Assembly: GCF_014647455.2 (NCBI RefSeq)
Contig: NZ_BMPF01000001.1
Coordinates: forward strand, 620,001 to 684,000
Source of the DNA: Halarchaeum grantii
GTDB lineage: Archaea; Halobacteriota; Halobacteria; Halobacteriales; Halobacteriaceae
Reading direction: 5' to 3'
Length of the DNA: 64,000 bases
Position numbers and translations under genes: made by a program. This document shows, piece by piece, positions 27,340-35,640 of the stretch (its first letter is position 1; each line of letters opens with the position of its first letter). Below the pieces are notes generated by a model, which saw only the letters and a program-made list of their open reading frames with translations, searched no databases and was not told the origin of the DNA.

Positions 27340-28437
27340 TCATTGCTCATCACCGTCCTCGTCGAGCGTGTCGAGAAGCGACCGCCGCGACTGCATCCGC
27401 CGGAGCTTGTCCGGCCAGTCGTAGTGTGTGTCGATGGTGTCCGCCGTCGCGTTCACCCTCGATCCGAGGTCCGTCTTCGACCACCCACGGTCGAGATGGT
27501 GCGTGATCGCGCCCGTCCGAATCGCGTGCGGCTTCCGAACACTCGGACACCGCGACTCCCGACCGTGCTCGCGAGCGACGCACTCCTCGGGGTCGCGGCC
27601 ATGCGGACAGTCACCGAAGCGACACGGCTGGGTGATCTTGTAGATGTGCCGCCGGAGCGTCCCCTTCGACGCTCGCCCGTCGCCCTTCGACGTGCAGAAG
27701 AGCGGCCGGCGGTCGTTCTCGTCGGTGATAGACGGCCGGTTCACGTTGATGTAGGCGCGTAGCACGTCCGCGTAGTCGTCGAGAAGCGCGACCGCGCGCT
27801 CGCCGTCGCGCTGGTTCTTCAACGCCGTCGTCCCCTCGTGATGGGGCACCCAGACGAACGGCGGTTCGACGTCGCCGAGGACTTCATCGGAGACCGGGAC
27901 CCGCTGGGGGAGACGGTCAAGATCGTCGGCTTCGAGGTAGCAGTCTTCGACGTCGAGCGCACGCAGGCCACCGAGGCGCATCCCCGTGTGCCACGCGAGC
28001 GCGAACAGCGCGTGGTCGAAGCTCCCGTACTCGAAGCGGTGCAGCTGGTCGAAGATCGTTTGAGCACGCTCGGGTTCGAGCTTCTCGGAATCCGCGCGTT
28101 CCGCCTTTCGAACGCTCGGCGGGTCGACGGTCTCGGCGAGCCCGTCGCGCACGCCGTCGATGGTCTCGCAGAACCGGAGGAAGAGCCGGAGCGTGCCCAT
28201 CTGATTGTTCACCGTCGAAACGGACAACCCCTCACTACGGCGCTCGGCGTCGAAGCGGTGGAGGTCGCGCCCGGTGAGGTCGTTCAGGTCGGTGATTCCC
28301 TCCGACTCGCACCACTCGACGAAGATCCCGACGCGGTACGTGTAGGACTGGATCGTCGCCTCCGAGCGGTTCGTCCGCTGGTGGTCGAGCCACATCTCCA
28401 TCGCTTCGTGCGGGTCGAGAGCTTCGAGGTCGCTCAC
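27340..28437 (-). CDS. Tyrosine recombinase/integrase of element A (SNJ2-type)
   Basis: A 365-residue integrase. Residues ~10-95 are a SAM-like core-binding domain. The catalytic domain has Arg in TGMRLGGLRALD, His-x-x-Arg in KPHAIRTGAITHH, and the nucleophile Tyr in TIDTHYDWPD. A Cys/His insert, CRFGDCPHGRDPEECVA followed by CPS, precedes the H-x-x-R box and may bind zinc; the integrase at 42038 has the same insert. It should excise and integrate element A at the adjacent 19-base repeat. The GTG start overlaps the upstream 40-residue gene (GTGA). Confidence 0.88.
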   Translation of the reverse strand: MSDLEALDPHEAMEMWLDHQRTNRSEATIQSYTYRVGIFVEWCESEGITDLNDLTGRDLHRFDAERRSEGLSVSTVNNQMGTLRLFLRFCETIDGVRDGLAETVDPPSVRKAERADSEKLEPERAQTIFDQLHRFEYGSFDHALFALAWHTGMRLGGLRALDVEDCYLEADDLDRLPQRVPVSDEVLGDVEPPFVWVPHHEGTTALKNQRDGERAVALLDDYADVLRAYINVNRPSITDENDRRPLFCTSKGDGRASKGTLRRHIYKITQPCRFGDCPHGRDPEECVAREHGRESRCPSVRKPHAIRTGAITHHLDRGWSKTDLGSRVNATADTIDTHYDWPDKLRRMQSRRSLLDTLDEDGDEQ

Positions 28438-28556
28438 TTGCCGTCACCCCCGTAGTAGGCGGCGATGACGGCGGGCGCACAGTCGCGGCAAAGCGGGCCG
28501 AGCGGACCGGCGACGACCTTCGTGTCGGCGTCGCACTCGACGCACGTCTCGGTCAT
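28434..28556 (-). CDS. Zinc-ribbon microprotein
   Basis: A 40-residue protein with two Cys pairs, TCVECD and CRDCA, spaced like a small zinc ribbon. The ATG at 28556 overlaps the stop of the AbrB-like gene (ATGA), and its own stop overlaps the integrase start (GTGA), so all are translationally coupled. Such microproteins next to viral integrases may act as excision or regulatory partners (inference). Confidence 0.6.
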   Translation of the reverse strand: MTETCVECDADTKVVAGPLGPLCRDCAPAVIAAYYGGDGK

Positions 28557-28768
28557 CGCTCGCCCTCCGTGTCGGCGGCTTCGATGACGATTTCACCGGC
28601 GTCGTTCCGACGAACCGCTACCTCGTCGCCCGGCTCGGCGTCAAGCGCATCCACAACGGGCGTGCAGAGAACGATCTTCGGCCGGGCGTCGTCAGTCACC
28701 GAGTACCGGCGCGGTAGGTCGGGCGCGCGACGCTCGTAGGACCCACGGTCCGCCGAGTCCGCCATCAT
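28553..28768 (-). CDS. AbrB/SpoVT-like small DNA-binding protein
   Basis: A 71-residue protein whose C-terminal half has a swapped-hairpin AbrB pattern: KIVLCTPVVDALDAEPGDEV, then VIEAADTEGER. It may regulate the integrase operon, in which it sits with four-base overlaps on both sides. Start at ATG 28768 (a second Met follows immediately). Confidence 0.6.
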   Translation of the reverse strand: MMADSADRGSYERRAPDLPRRYSVTDDARPKIVLCTPVVDALDAEPGDEVAVRRNDAGEIVIEAADTEGER

Positions 28769-28941
28769 ACCGACCCCTCCCGGAGTTCCGCACAGCGCCG
28801 ACAGACGGCGCGCTCCAACTCGGCGTCGTACCCGTCCGCGACATCGCCGCAGACCGCGCACCGCGAGACGGCGGGTTTAATCGCTAGCGATACCGTACCG
28901 ACAATGGGGGCGTTAAGGCCCCCGTACGTGGTTTCGGGCAT
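28765..28941 (-). CDS. Zinc-ribbon small protein
   Basis: A 58-residue protein with CAVCGD and CRRCAELREG, a probable single zinc ribbon. It is the first gene of the minus-strand integrase operon. The ATG at 28941 is preceded by a GC-rich inverted repeat at 28965-28986. No family is assigned. Confidence 0.55.
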   Translation of the reverse strand: MPETTYGGLNAPIVGTVSLAIKPAVSRCAVCGDVADGYDAELERAVCRRCAELREGSV

Positions 28942-29129
28942 GGTGGTGCCTCGAAACCGTCCTCGGGGCGCGCTGCAACGCGCCCCGCTCTTCATCGACC
29001 AACAAGAGTCATCTTCGACCAGCGACGGCTTCGCACCTGGAACAACAAACTCCGAGTAAATATAGCTAACGGAGGTTTGCACACCAACCAATCCGTAGTA
29101 TTTCAGCGGATAGTTTCTAATAGAGCTGT
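28942..29129. promoter_or_regulatory. Divergent control region of element A
   Basis: This region separates the leftward integrase operon from the rightward regulators. It has a perfect inverted repeat GGGGCGCG/CGCGCCCC (28965-28986) and TATA-like boxes on the plus strand (AGTATTTC near 29098, TTCTAATA near 29115). It is noticeably more AT-rich than the coding DNA and is the natural place for a lysis/lysogeny-type switch (inference). Confidence 0.45.
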
Positions 29130-29459
29130 GTGAGACACTCCGGAGACTGGATGTCACTCGCAGACGACCGCATCCTTGAGTACATCCGGGAGAACGGATC
29201 GGGTTCTCCGGAGAAGATGCGGAAAGAGGGACCGATTCACTACTCCCGTCCGCACATCCACACCCGTTGTAAGACGCTCACCGAGAAGGGACTCCTGAAT
29301 CACCTCGGGAACGGCGTCTACGTCCTCACAGACGACGGCGAGGCGTATCTTGAGGGGCGTCTCGACACACAGAACTGGAAGTATATCAACGACGGAAGCG
29401 AATCAGCAAGCGCCGGGGTCGAGGAATCGAACGGCGAGACGAGCGAGCAGGAGGGATAG
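29130..29459 (+). CDS. Winged-helix regulator, PhiH1-repressor-like
   Basis: A 109-residue winged-helix protein with the family pattern W-M-x-x-x-D-x-x-I-L-E at the N-terminus (DWMSLADDRILEYI), then a recognition helix region YSRPHIHTRCKTLTEKGLL and the wing YVLTDDGEAYLEG. PhiH1-type repressors are common in haloarchaeal viruses. The acidic C-terminal tail is disordered. GTG 29130 is used; ATG 29151 is an alternative. Confidence 0.75.
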   Translation: MRHSGDWMSLADDRILEYIRENGSGSPEKMRKEGPIHYSRPHIHTRCKTLTEKGLLNHLGNGVYVLTDDGEAYLEGRLDTQNWKYINDGSESASAGVEESNGETSEQEG

Positions 29460-29462
29460 CCG

Positions 29463-29789
29463 ATGCGACAGTCCGCCCCGTGGATGGTACAACTCGACGA
29501 GCGCATCCTCGAACACCTCGCAAGTCACTCGTGGGCAGCACCGGACACGATGACGACTGCGTTCACCGGCACGGATTCGCGTGCCACCGTCTGGGCCCGG
29601 TGTCGACGTCTCTCCGAGGCGGGACTCATCGGTCCGCTATGGCCCCACTCGCGGATGTACGAGATAACTACGAGCGGGCAGCTGTATCTTGACGGCGAAC
29701 TGAACGCACACGACGTGCCGGCCCCGGGTCCGGTACGCGTCGGGCCGCCACCGCAGAAACACGAACGGCCCTGCTACACGCTCGGCTAA
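29463..29789 (+). CDS. Winged-helix regulator, PhiH1-repressor-like (second copy)
   Basis: A 108-residue relative of the preceding gene, starting MRQSAPWMVQLDERILEHL and ending with a wing YEITTSGQLYLDGEL. It follows the first after three bases. Two similar regulators in tandem suggest a paired switch or a duplication that has diverged. The C-terminal ~25 residues are Pro-rich and unlike the first copy. Confidence 0.72.
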   Translation: MRQSAPWMVQLDERILEHLASHSWAAPDTMTTAFTGTDSRATVWARCRRLSEAGLIGPLWPHSRMYEITTSGQLYLDGELNAHDVPAPGPVRVGPPPQKHERPCYTLG

Positions 29790-29836
29790 CGAACTGGACA
29801 GGAATCTTAAGACCGCTCGTCATCGAGACACGTTCG

Positions 29837-30337
29837 ATGGATGACTTACCGGACTCCCACCAAGACGCGTTAGAACGACACGCGGGCGAGGGGGAGAAGA
29901 TACAGGCAGCGACGACGAGCAGGTCAACGACCTCGGCAGTTTCGGGGCGGCGTTTCTATCGGGTCTCACGAGGCAGAAGCACGGATCCCCAGATTGTGGA
30001 CTCGGTAAGCCTCGATGCAGTCACGAGCGTGCACGTCGAGCGCCACCCCGACGAGGAGCCCGACTACGGGATGCTCGTGGTAGGAGGAATCCTTGGACTG
30101 CTAGGATTCGGTTTTATCGGGTACGCGGACCGAATTGGAGGAATAGACATCGCAGTCGTAGCCGTATTCGGGGTGATACTATTCGTCGTCGGTCTACTGA
30201 TCGCGGCGAGCGGGATGACCACAGAGGATGGACACGTAGATCTACGAATTCGGACGCCGAGCGACGAACTCACCGAAACCTACGAACTCAGCGACTACTT
30301 CCCCGAAACGGTCTCCCAGCAGGTGGCCGAGCGATAG
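29837..30337 (+). CDS. Two-span membrane protein with PH-like region
   Basis: A 166-residue protein. Residues ~1-75 look like a small beta-rich domain (FYRVSRGRSTDPQIVDSV then VTSVHVERHP), as in bacterial PH-like proteins. Two membrane segments follow at about 80-98 and 105-124, and a soluble tail to 166. It precedes the structural block by 62 bases. Function unknown. Confidence 0.6.
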   Translation: MDDLPDSHQDALERHAGEGEKIQAATTSRSTTSAVSGRRFYRVSRGRSTDPQIVDSVSLDAVTSVHVERHPDEEPDYGMLVVGGILGLLGFGFIGYADRIGGIDIAVVAVFGVILFVVGLLIAASGMTTEDGHVDLRIRTPSDELTETYELSDYFPETVSQQVAER

Positions 30338-30339
30338 GC

Positions 30340-30399
30340 TCACAAAATTATTGAAGATTTAGACCGACTCTAGAGCGCCCAACACGTCTGTCTGGGCGC
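30340..30399 (+). promoter_or_regulatory. Promoter and leader hairpin of the element A structural operon
   Basis: An AT-rich stretch (AAAATTATTGAAGATTTAG, 30345-30363) supplies TATA-like boxes. A hairpin, GCGCCCA (30375-30381) with TGGGCGC (30393-30399), ends exactly at the base before the ATG at 30400, so it would either lie in the leader or overlap the transcription start. Confidence 0.45.
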
Positions 30400-30804
30400 A
30401 TGGCAAGCAATTCGATTGACCCCATCGACCTCGCCGGCATGGCCCTGGTGGCCGTCTTCGGGCCGATGGCCATCGGCGTTGTCTCGTTCAGAATCACCGT
30501 CTTCGGCGGCTTCAGCTTCACCGACATCCTCTGGTCGGGAAGCGGCATCGAAGTCACCTACGCCACCGTCCTCGCGCTCGCTGGCGTCGGGTGGATCGTC
30601 GTCGCGAACTTCCTCGCGGGAGACTGGGATATCGACGACCTCGAAATCTACCATACTGCCGCTATCGTCGTCGCGCTCGGCATCGTCCCCGTCTACGCCA
30701 TCGTTCCCGCCGTTCAAACGCTCTTCAGCGATTACGGCGCGATCGCGCTCGTCGTCGCCATCATTCAGGCCGGGTTCGGCCCGCTGCTCAGCTGGGAGGG
30801 CTAA
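30400..30804 (+). CDS. Four-span membrane protein, pleolipovirus VP3-like
   Basis: A 134-residue protein that is almost entirely hydrophobic: membrane segments at about 12-32, 52-72, 85-105 and 110-130, with short charged loops. Pleolipoviruses carry a small internal-facing membrane protein (VP3 type) of this size just before the spike gene, so position and topology suggest that role. No alignment was possible. First gene of a run with tight spacing or overlaps. Confidence 0.55.
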   Translation: MASNSIDPIDLAGMALVAVFGPMAIGVVSFRITVFGGFSFTDILWSGSGIEVTYATVLALAGVGWIVVANFLAGDWDIDDLEIYHTAAIVVALGIVPVYAIVPAVQTLFSDYGAIALVVAIIQAGFGPLLSWEG

Positions 30805-30806
30805 CC

Positions 30807-30917
30807 ATGCAGGCCGACCACACCAACGAACTCGACGGTCGCCTGATGTTCGCCGCTGGGTCGCTCGCGACGCTCGCGGGCGTCGCGATCTCCACGCTTC
30901 CGGGGGTGGGGCTGTGA
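30807..30917 (+). CDS. Small single-span membrane peptide
   Basis: A 36-residue product with one membrane segment (about 13-34). Its ATG lies 2 bases after the previous stop, and its TGA overlaps the next GTG (GTGA). Context in the structural operon supports expression. Confidence 0.5.
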   Translation: MQADHTNELDGRLMFAAGSLATLAGVAISTLPGVGL

Positions 30918-31147
30918 CCGACACCGACCCGGACCCGACGCTGTGGGAGGGCGCACTCGCCAGCGGCGTGCTTCTCGTCGTCGTCGCCATCGTCGGCGAG
31001 CCCGAGGGCGTCGCGCTCCTCCCCATCGCCTGCGTCGCCTGGGTCCGCGCCGACCACGGCCGCACCACCCACGAAGACGTCCGCGCGGACAGCGGCCGTC
31101 ACGACATCGGCGGCCTCACCGCCGCCGAGGTGGGTGATGGCCTGTGA
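30914..31147 (+). CDS. Small two-span membrane protein
   Basis: A 77-residue protein with two hydrophobic segments (about 12-28 and 33-46) and a polar tail. GTG start and stop both overlap neighbouring genes by four bases. Probably a virion or assembly membrane protein by context; no family recognised. Confidence 0.55.
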   Translation: MTDTDPDPTLWEGALASGVLLVVVAIVGEPEGVALLPIACVAWVRADHGRTTHEDVRADSGRHDIGGLTAAEVGDGL

Positions 31148-32676
31148 CGCGGTCGCTTCCGCGCCGGCTGGCGGCGGTCGCACTCGTTGTGCTGCTCGTT
31201 TCCTCGAGTGTCGCCGCGCCCGTGGCCGGTGCGACTGACTCCGACTCCGGGGAGTGCTCTCCGCTCTCCGCAATCGTCGCTTACGCGACCGGGAACCCTG
31301 CGGGCGGCATCGCTGCCGCCTCCGGCTGCTTGGCCGGCTCGACCACTGACGACGTCGAAGCCGTCACAAACGCCGAGGACAACCAGACTGCACTCCAACT
31401 CTATCAGGCCGCAAGTGCACAGGCCGCCGCTGACGACCAGTTCCTCGCGCAAGGCGCTAACTACGCCAACGACACCCGACACGCCGCGTGGAGTCGCGCT
31501 GAGATTGCCTACTACAAGGCTATCCAGAACGGCTCGGTCAAGGAGGTCGCTCGCGAGAAGGCCATGCGTGCCATCGAGGACTACTACACTCAGCGCCAGA
31601 TGACCCTCGCACAGCACTGGGAGGTGCAGGCGCACGCCGCCTACGCCCTCCATCAGCGCGCCGTCAACGAATCTGGCGTTGCCGACGATCTCGTGACGAT
31701 TCGGCCGCTCGGCGACCCGGTGAGTGACGCCTACTCGCCCCAGACTGGCCCGCCCAAGTGGAACCTCACCACGAACGTCACCTACCTGAACGGCTCCACG
31801 ACGGCCCTCTACAGCTTCGGGGGTGTCGACCAGTACGACTCCGGCGGCAGCAACCCCATCAAGTACCCGACCGTCGTTCGCTCGATCGACGGCTCTGACG
31901 GGGTCCCGAGTAGCCAAGGTAAATACACCAGAATCGTCGTGAACTCGCCGAGCGGCTCCGACATCAACCAGTTCACGTACTTCAACACGACGGCGTACTC
32001 GACGACGTGGAACAGATACAGCGCCCTCGCGTCGGACCTGAAAGGCGAGTTCTCCACTTACGCCAACAACACCTATCCGGCCATCGAGGACGGCCGCCTG
32101 AACGCCTCGCAGGTCCTCTCAACCGAAACCCGGATGTTCAACCTGGGGACGCAGGCCGCCGACTCCGGGTCGCTCTACGACTCGGTCGCCGCGCTCGCCC
32201 AACTCGGCCTCGCGACACCGAACCTGAACGGCACGGGCACCATGACCGTCTACTACGAGAACCGGCAGTATCACGGCCTCCTCCTCGCACCGCAGGTGCC
32301 AAACGGCACGTGGACCGCCAACACCACCTATAACGGGAGCGCCCCGCCGCTCGACGACTCGGCGCTCCTCGCCACCACCACCGGCGAGACGGTCCACCTC
32401 ACTGGGGAGTTCCGCGTCGGCGCGATCTCTAACCAGAACGGCGGCTCTCTCAACTCGGTGAACGCCACGCGGGCGCAGTATCAGACGACGAACGTCACCA
32501 CACTCCTCGAGCAAATCAACGACACTCAGCGACTCATCGCGCAGGCCGAAGCACGGCAGGCGGCCGGCGGCGGTGGTGGCTCCGGCTCCGGTGGCGGGGG
32601 CGGCGGCTCTATCGCGGTCGTCGGCGGCCTGGCTGTACTCGCGCTTGGTATCGTCATCGTCTTGCAGAGGGACTGA
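31144..32676 (+). CDS. Spike-like secreted, C-terminally anchored protein (pleolipovirus VP4-like)
   Basis: A 510-residue protein with a Sec signal peptide (about 1-29, ending APVAGA), a long extracellular region rich in Asn, Ser and Thr with many N-x-S/T sequons (for example NLTTNVTYLNGST), a Gly/Ser-rich stalk near 475-488 and a C-terminal membrane anchor with the short tail LQRD. Pleolipovirus spikes have exactly this layout and length. It should bind the host and fuse membranes if that assignment is right. The GTG start overlaps the preceding stop. Confidence 0.68.
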   Translation: MTRSLPRRLAAVALVVLLVSSSVAAPVAGATDSDSGECSPLSAIVAYATGNPAGGIAAASGCLAGSTTDDVEAVTNAEDNQTALQLYQAASAQAAADDQFLAQGANYANDTRHAAWSRAEIAYYKAIQNGSVKEVAREKAMRAIEDYYTQRQMTLAQHWEVQAHAAYALHQRAVNESGVADDLVTIRPLGDPVSDAYSPQTGPPKWNLTTNVTYLNGSTTALYSFGGVDQYDSGGSNPIKYPTVVRSIDGSDGVPSSQGKYTRIVVNSPSGSDINQFTYFNTTAYSTTWNRYSALASDLKGEFSTYANNTYPAIEDGRLNASQVLSTETRMFNLGTQAADSGSLYDSVAALAQLGLATPNLNGTGTMTVYYENRQYHGLLLAPQVPNGTWTANTTYNGSAPPLDDSALLATTTGETVHLTGEFRVGAISNQNGGSLNSVNATRAQYQTTNVTTLLEQINDTQRLIAQAEARQAAGGGGGSGSGGGGGGSIAVVGGLAVLALGIVIVLQRD

Positions 32677-32678
32677 CG

Positions 32679-32897
32679 ATGGCCCGGCCGCTTCTCTCCA
32701 TCGTGCTCGCGCTCGTCGCGGTCGGTCTCGGCGCGGCGGCTCTCGGGATGTACACCGGCTGGTTCGACATCGGCGCCATCCTCAGCGACGCTGTCGTGCA
32801 GACGCTCGGCGGCCTGCTTGACGCCGTCGTCTCGACCGTCGAGGGCGCCGTGCAGTGGTTCATCGACGAACTCGCGAACGCCCTTAATCCGGTCTAA
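32679..32897 (+). CDS. Small membrane protein following the spike gene
   Basis: A 72-residue protein with one strong N-terminal membrane segment (about 5-25) and an amphipathic second half (VQTLGGLLDAVVSTVEGAVQ). Its last codons overlap the region that can fold like a tRNA. Context suggests a virion membrane component. Confidence 0.55.
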   Translation: MARPLLSIVLALVAVGLGAAALGMYTGWFDIGAILSDAVVQTLGGLLDAVVSTVEGAVQWFIDELANALNPV

Positions 32898-32958
32898 CCC
32901 ACCGGTAGCCGTCCCGTGGTCGGCACCCGCGCCGGTTCGACTCCGGCGGGCGGCTCTC
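32884..32958 (+). other. tRNA 3'-half-like sequence between structural genes
   Basis: GCCGG-TTCGACT-CCGGC (32931-32947) is a perfect T-arm with a B-box match GGTTCGACTCC, followed by GGGCGGCT, close to the 3' end of haloarchaeal tRNA-Thr. Upstream, CCGG/CCGG can mimic a D-arm, GCCG/CGGC an anticodon arm and CGCCC/GGGCG a partial acceptor stem. A-box, U33 and a full acceptor stem are missing, so it is not a working tRNA; it may be a captured tRNA fragment. Confidence 0.4.
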
Positions 32959-32959
32959 T

Positions 32960-33499
32960 ATGAATCGTCGTACCCTCCTCGCTGTGCTCCTCGTCGCGAC
33001 CGTCGCGGTCGGCGGCGCCGGCGTCGCGAGCGCAGCCGGGAACAACTCCACGACCGCGACGCCGGTCGCCGACGGCGGCCATCCCGTCGCCGTCGACGGC
33101 GTCCTCTCCGTCACCGGCTGGGAGTACGAAGACGGGCGGATGAACGTCACCCTCCGCGCCTCACAGTACAAGAGCGTCACCCTCGCTGCCTCCGCAGAAG
33201 CGAACGGACGGGTCGCACAGGCCGCCTACCGGCAGGTCGTTCTCCAACGCGGCGACACCACGACCGTCTCCCTCCCGGCTGACCGCGTCGATGGGGCCGC
33301 CTCTGTCTCCGTGACGACTGGCGCCTGCATCGCGAGCGGGTCGTGTCCGACGATCTACTCCGACGACAACACGGGGCCGTGGCTCACTGGCGGCTCCGAA
33401 GTCGGCTGGCTCGGCGGCGCCGGTGTCGCGCTCGCCTCCTGCTTCGGCATCGGCTGGTGGACGCTCCGCCGTGGCACCGAGGAGCCGGAGGTCGCCTAA
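32960..33499 (+). CDS. Secreted, C-terminally anchored small protein
   Basis: A 179-residue protein with a signal peptide (about 1-24, ending GVASA), a beta-rich ectodomain with sequons NNST and MNVT, a Cys pair (TGACIASGSCPT) that could form a disulfide, and a C-terminal membrane segment before RRGTEEPEVA. It is a miniature version of the spike layout. Function unknown; presumably on the virion surface. Confidence 0.6.
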   Translation: MNRRTLLAVLLVATVAVGGAGVASAAGNNSTTATPVADGGHPVAVDGVLSVTGWEYEDGRMNVTLRASQYKSVTLAASAEANGRVAQAAYRQVVLQRGDTTTVSLPADRVDGAASVSVTTGACIASGSCPTIYSDDNTGPWLTGGSEVGWLGGAGVALASCFGIGWWTLRRGTEEPEVA

Positions 33500-33501
33500 C
33501 G

Positions 33502-34290
33502 ATGGTGCGCGCGACCTTCCAGGACTGGCGCGACCGTCTCACCTTCCTCGCCTCCAAGAGTCCCCTCCTCTTCGCGTTCGTCCTCGCGATCGCACTCGCC
33601 GCCATCGGCGCTACCGCGTGGCTCTTCACCGCCGGCGGCGTCGATGTGCCCGCGTGGGGCTGGTCGCTCATCGGTGGCAGTCTCGTCCTCACTCCAATCA
33701 CAATTCCGAGCGCCTACGCGCTCGCCCGGTGGCTTCGTCGCCGCCGTCAGGTCACCGTCTACCTCTGCAACGCCGAGAATCACGCCACGAACGACGGTCC
33801 GGCACAGGAGAAGTTCTACGTCCCGCCCGAGCTATGGAGCGAGAAGGAAATCGGCCGGTGGACGCCCACACCCATCAACGGCGGCGCCGCGTGGCAAGTC
33901 CGCGAATTCGACTGGGATGAGGATACCGGGACGCTGTTCGTCGAGGGCACGCCGCTCCCGGCCGTCAACGACGACCGCATGTTCACCTGGGAGAACTACG
34001 TCGAGGACATCTACAACGACCTTCTCGACCGCCACCGCGCGCTCTCCCGCGCCCGCGACCGTACGAGCAAGATGGCCGCCGACGTCCAAGAAGCGACGGT
34101 GAACGCGAGCGCCGAAGCCCGTGAGCGCGGCCAGATGCTCGACGCCGACGCCACCAAGGACGCTTGGGAGGACGCCACCGAGGACGTCGACGAACTCGCC
34201 GACCTCGACGATCTCCCCGAGATCGACGACTACATCGACACCGCCGAAGCCGACACCGACGACACCGACGAAACCCCCGACCATGAGTGA
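33502..34290 (+). CDS. Two-span membrane protein with cytoplasmic domain
   Basis: A 262-residue protein with membrane segments at about 21-43 and 50-70 and then a soluble region of ~190 residues that is rich in Trp and charged residues and ends in a very acidic tail. A basic stretch ARWLRRRRQ follows the second segment, fixing the domain inside the cell. The stop overlaps the ATPase gene by eight bases. Unknown family; equivalents of similar size precede the ATPase in pleolipoviruses. Confidence 0.6.
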   Translation: MVRATFQDWRDRLTFLASKSPLLFAFVLAIALAAIGATAWLFTAGGVDVPAWGWSLIGGSLVLTPITIPSAYALARWLRRRRQVTVYLCNAENHATNDGPAQEKFYVPPELWSEKEIGRWTPTPINGGAAWQVREFDWDEDTGTLFVEGTPLPAVNDDRMFTWENYVEDIYNDLLDRHRALSRARDRTSKMAADVQEATVNASAEARERGQMLDADATKDAWEDATEDVDELADLDDLPEIDDYIDTAEADTDDTDETPDHE

Positions 34291-35455
34291 CGAAAACGCT
34301 ACCCAAGACCTCTACACGCCCGCGCAGTCCCGCGAGCACCTCGACGGCTACGGCATCCGCGACCCACTCGCCCATCCGAACAGCGCCATCGTCGAAGACC
34401 AACTGGTTGACCGCTATCTCGCCGTCCTCCAGAACGTCTACGACCCCACCACCGCCGAGCGCCCCGATGTCCTTCCTGGCCGCGCCGAGCAGCTCGAGGA
34501 AGTCCGCCGAATCGCCGCCGTCTCCGCGACCGAACGCCACCGTGAGGCACTCGCCGACGGCGATATGCAGACGCTCAAGCACCTCACCGGCCAGCAGGAC
34601 CAGCGCGCCGACGTGAGCGGAATGAAGGCCATCGGAAAGATCGACCAACTCATCAACGGTCCCGCGCCCATCCTCGTCATCATCGGCGAGCCCGGCGCTG
34701 GCAAGACGAACTTCGCGTGCATGCTCGCCCAGCGCTTCGTCGACGACAATCCCGGGACGCTCGTCGCCAGTAACGTCCGCACACTCCGCGAAACGACCGG
34801 CTGGACCGACAAGAAGGGGAACGAACGCGACGGCTGGACCGGTGGCTTCCCCGAGTTCAAAGAGTGGCTCCGCCACGAAGGCAACCCGACGCGGAACGAA
34901 CAGACCCCGAAGCTCGGCCTCCTCGATGAACTCTCCTCGCACGCCGGCGGGAGCGGGAAAGCCGGCCAACTCACCCGCAAGTACATGGGCCCACTCGTCT
35001 TCAAGGTTCGCAAGTTCGGCGGCGCGCTCATCGTCATCGCCCACGACGAGGCATCCATCCACCCGCTCCTGACACGGCTCGGCCTCGTCATCAAGAAGAC
35101 CTCGAAGAAGAAGGCCGTCGTCTACGACCGCATCGTCAACGGACGACCGAAGGGCAAACGCTTCGAGGTCGAGGGTATCCCGCCGACCGACTGGCGCTAC
35201 GACGACAAGGAGGAGACCGATTGGTACTGGCAGAACGAGGAAGCCGAAGATGACGGTTCTGGCCTCGATGAAACCGACGTGAAACAGGTCGCGGCATGGA
35301 CGATGGTCACGTGCCGGAATGCCGGTCTGTCCACCCGCCAAATCGCCGAGTACGTGCCGTATGGGAAGTCTACCGTCGGGAACTGGCTCGACGACATCGA
35401 CGACGGCGGCGAAAAGGCTGATTGGGTGGACACCGTAGATGCCATAATCGCATGA
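34283..35455 (+). CDS. P-loop ATPase, pleolipovirus VP8-like
   Basis: A 390-residue protein. Walker A is GEPGAGKTNFA near residues 134-144; a Walker B-like strand KLGLLDELSS follows near 212. The last ~60 residues contain a helix-turn-helix pattern, LSTRQIAEYVPYGKSTVGNW. Every pleolipovirus encodes a putative NTPase after its membrane proteins, thought to serve assembly or genome handling. Here a C-terminal HTH could bind the genome (inference). Confidence 0.7.
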   Translation: MSDENATQDLYTPAQSREHLDGYGIRDPLAHPNSAIVEDQLVDRYLAVLQNVYDPTTAERPDVLPGRAEQLEEVRRIAAVSATERHREALADGDMQTLKHLTGQQDQRADVSGMKAIGKIDQLINGPAPILVIIGEPGAGKTNFACMLAQRFVDDNPGTLVASNVRTLRETTGWTDKKGNERDGWTGGFPEFKEWLRHEGNPTRNEQTPKLGLLDELSSHAGGSGKAGQLTRKYMGPLVFKVRKFGGALIVIAHDEASIHPLLTRLGLVIKKTSKKKAVVYDRIVNGRPKGKRFEVEGIPPTDWRYDDKEETDWYWQNEEAEDDGSGLDETDVKQVAAWTMVTCRNAGLSTRQIAEYVPYGKSTVGNWLDDIDDGGEKADWVDTVDAIIA

Positions 35456-35640
35456 TGGCGTCGTGGTGTCCACCTGTCCACGTCCGCCGTCCCCCCTTTA
35501 CTATAGTGGGGTCCTGCCACGTGTCGCGTCACTCTGGCGAGCGACGCGAGCCACCACCCCACGCGCTCGGCGGCCGGCCCGGTTTATATATAAGACGCGC
35601 GCGACGCGAACGCGTGGCTTCTATAAGGACAGAATAAGCG
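35456..35640 (+). promoter_or_regulatory. Promoter region of the nuclease gene
   Basis: A strong TATA box, GTTTATATATAAG (35582-35594), lies about 50 bases before the ATG at 35641, so this transcript has a short leader. The rest of the 185 bases holds CTTTACTATAGTGGGG (about 35497-35513) and no gene that I can support. Confidence 0.55.

Noticed and set aside
27308-27340. tRNA-Leu/Ser-like 5' end (GAGGTGGCCGAGCGG) at the left att repeat
   Set aside because: Only the first ~20 bases resemble a tRNA; no anticodon arm, T-arm or acceptor complement follows, and the right repeat copy diverges at once after GAGGTG.
34121-34282. 54-residue N-terminal extension of the element A ATPase
   Set aside because: It is Thr/Pro low-complexity sequence that overlaps the acidic end of the preceding gene; the ATG at 34283 fits the operon overlap pattern.
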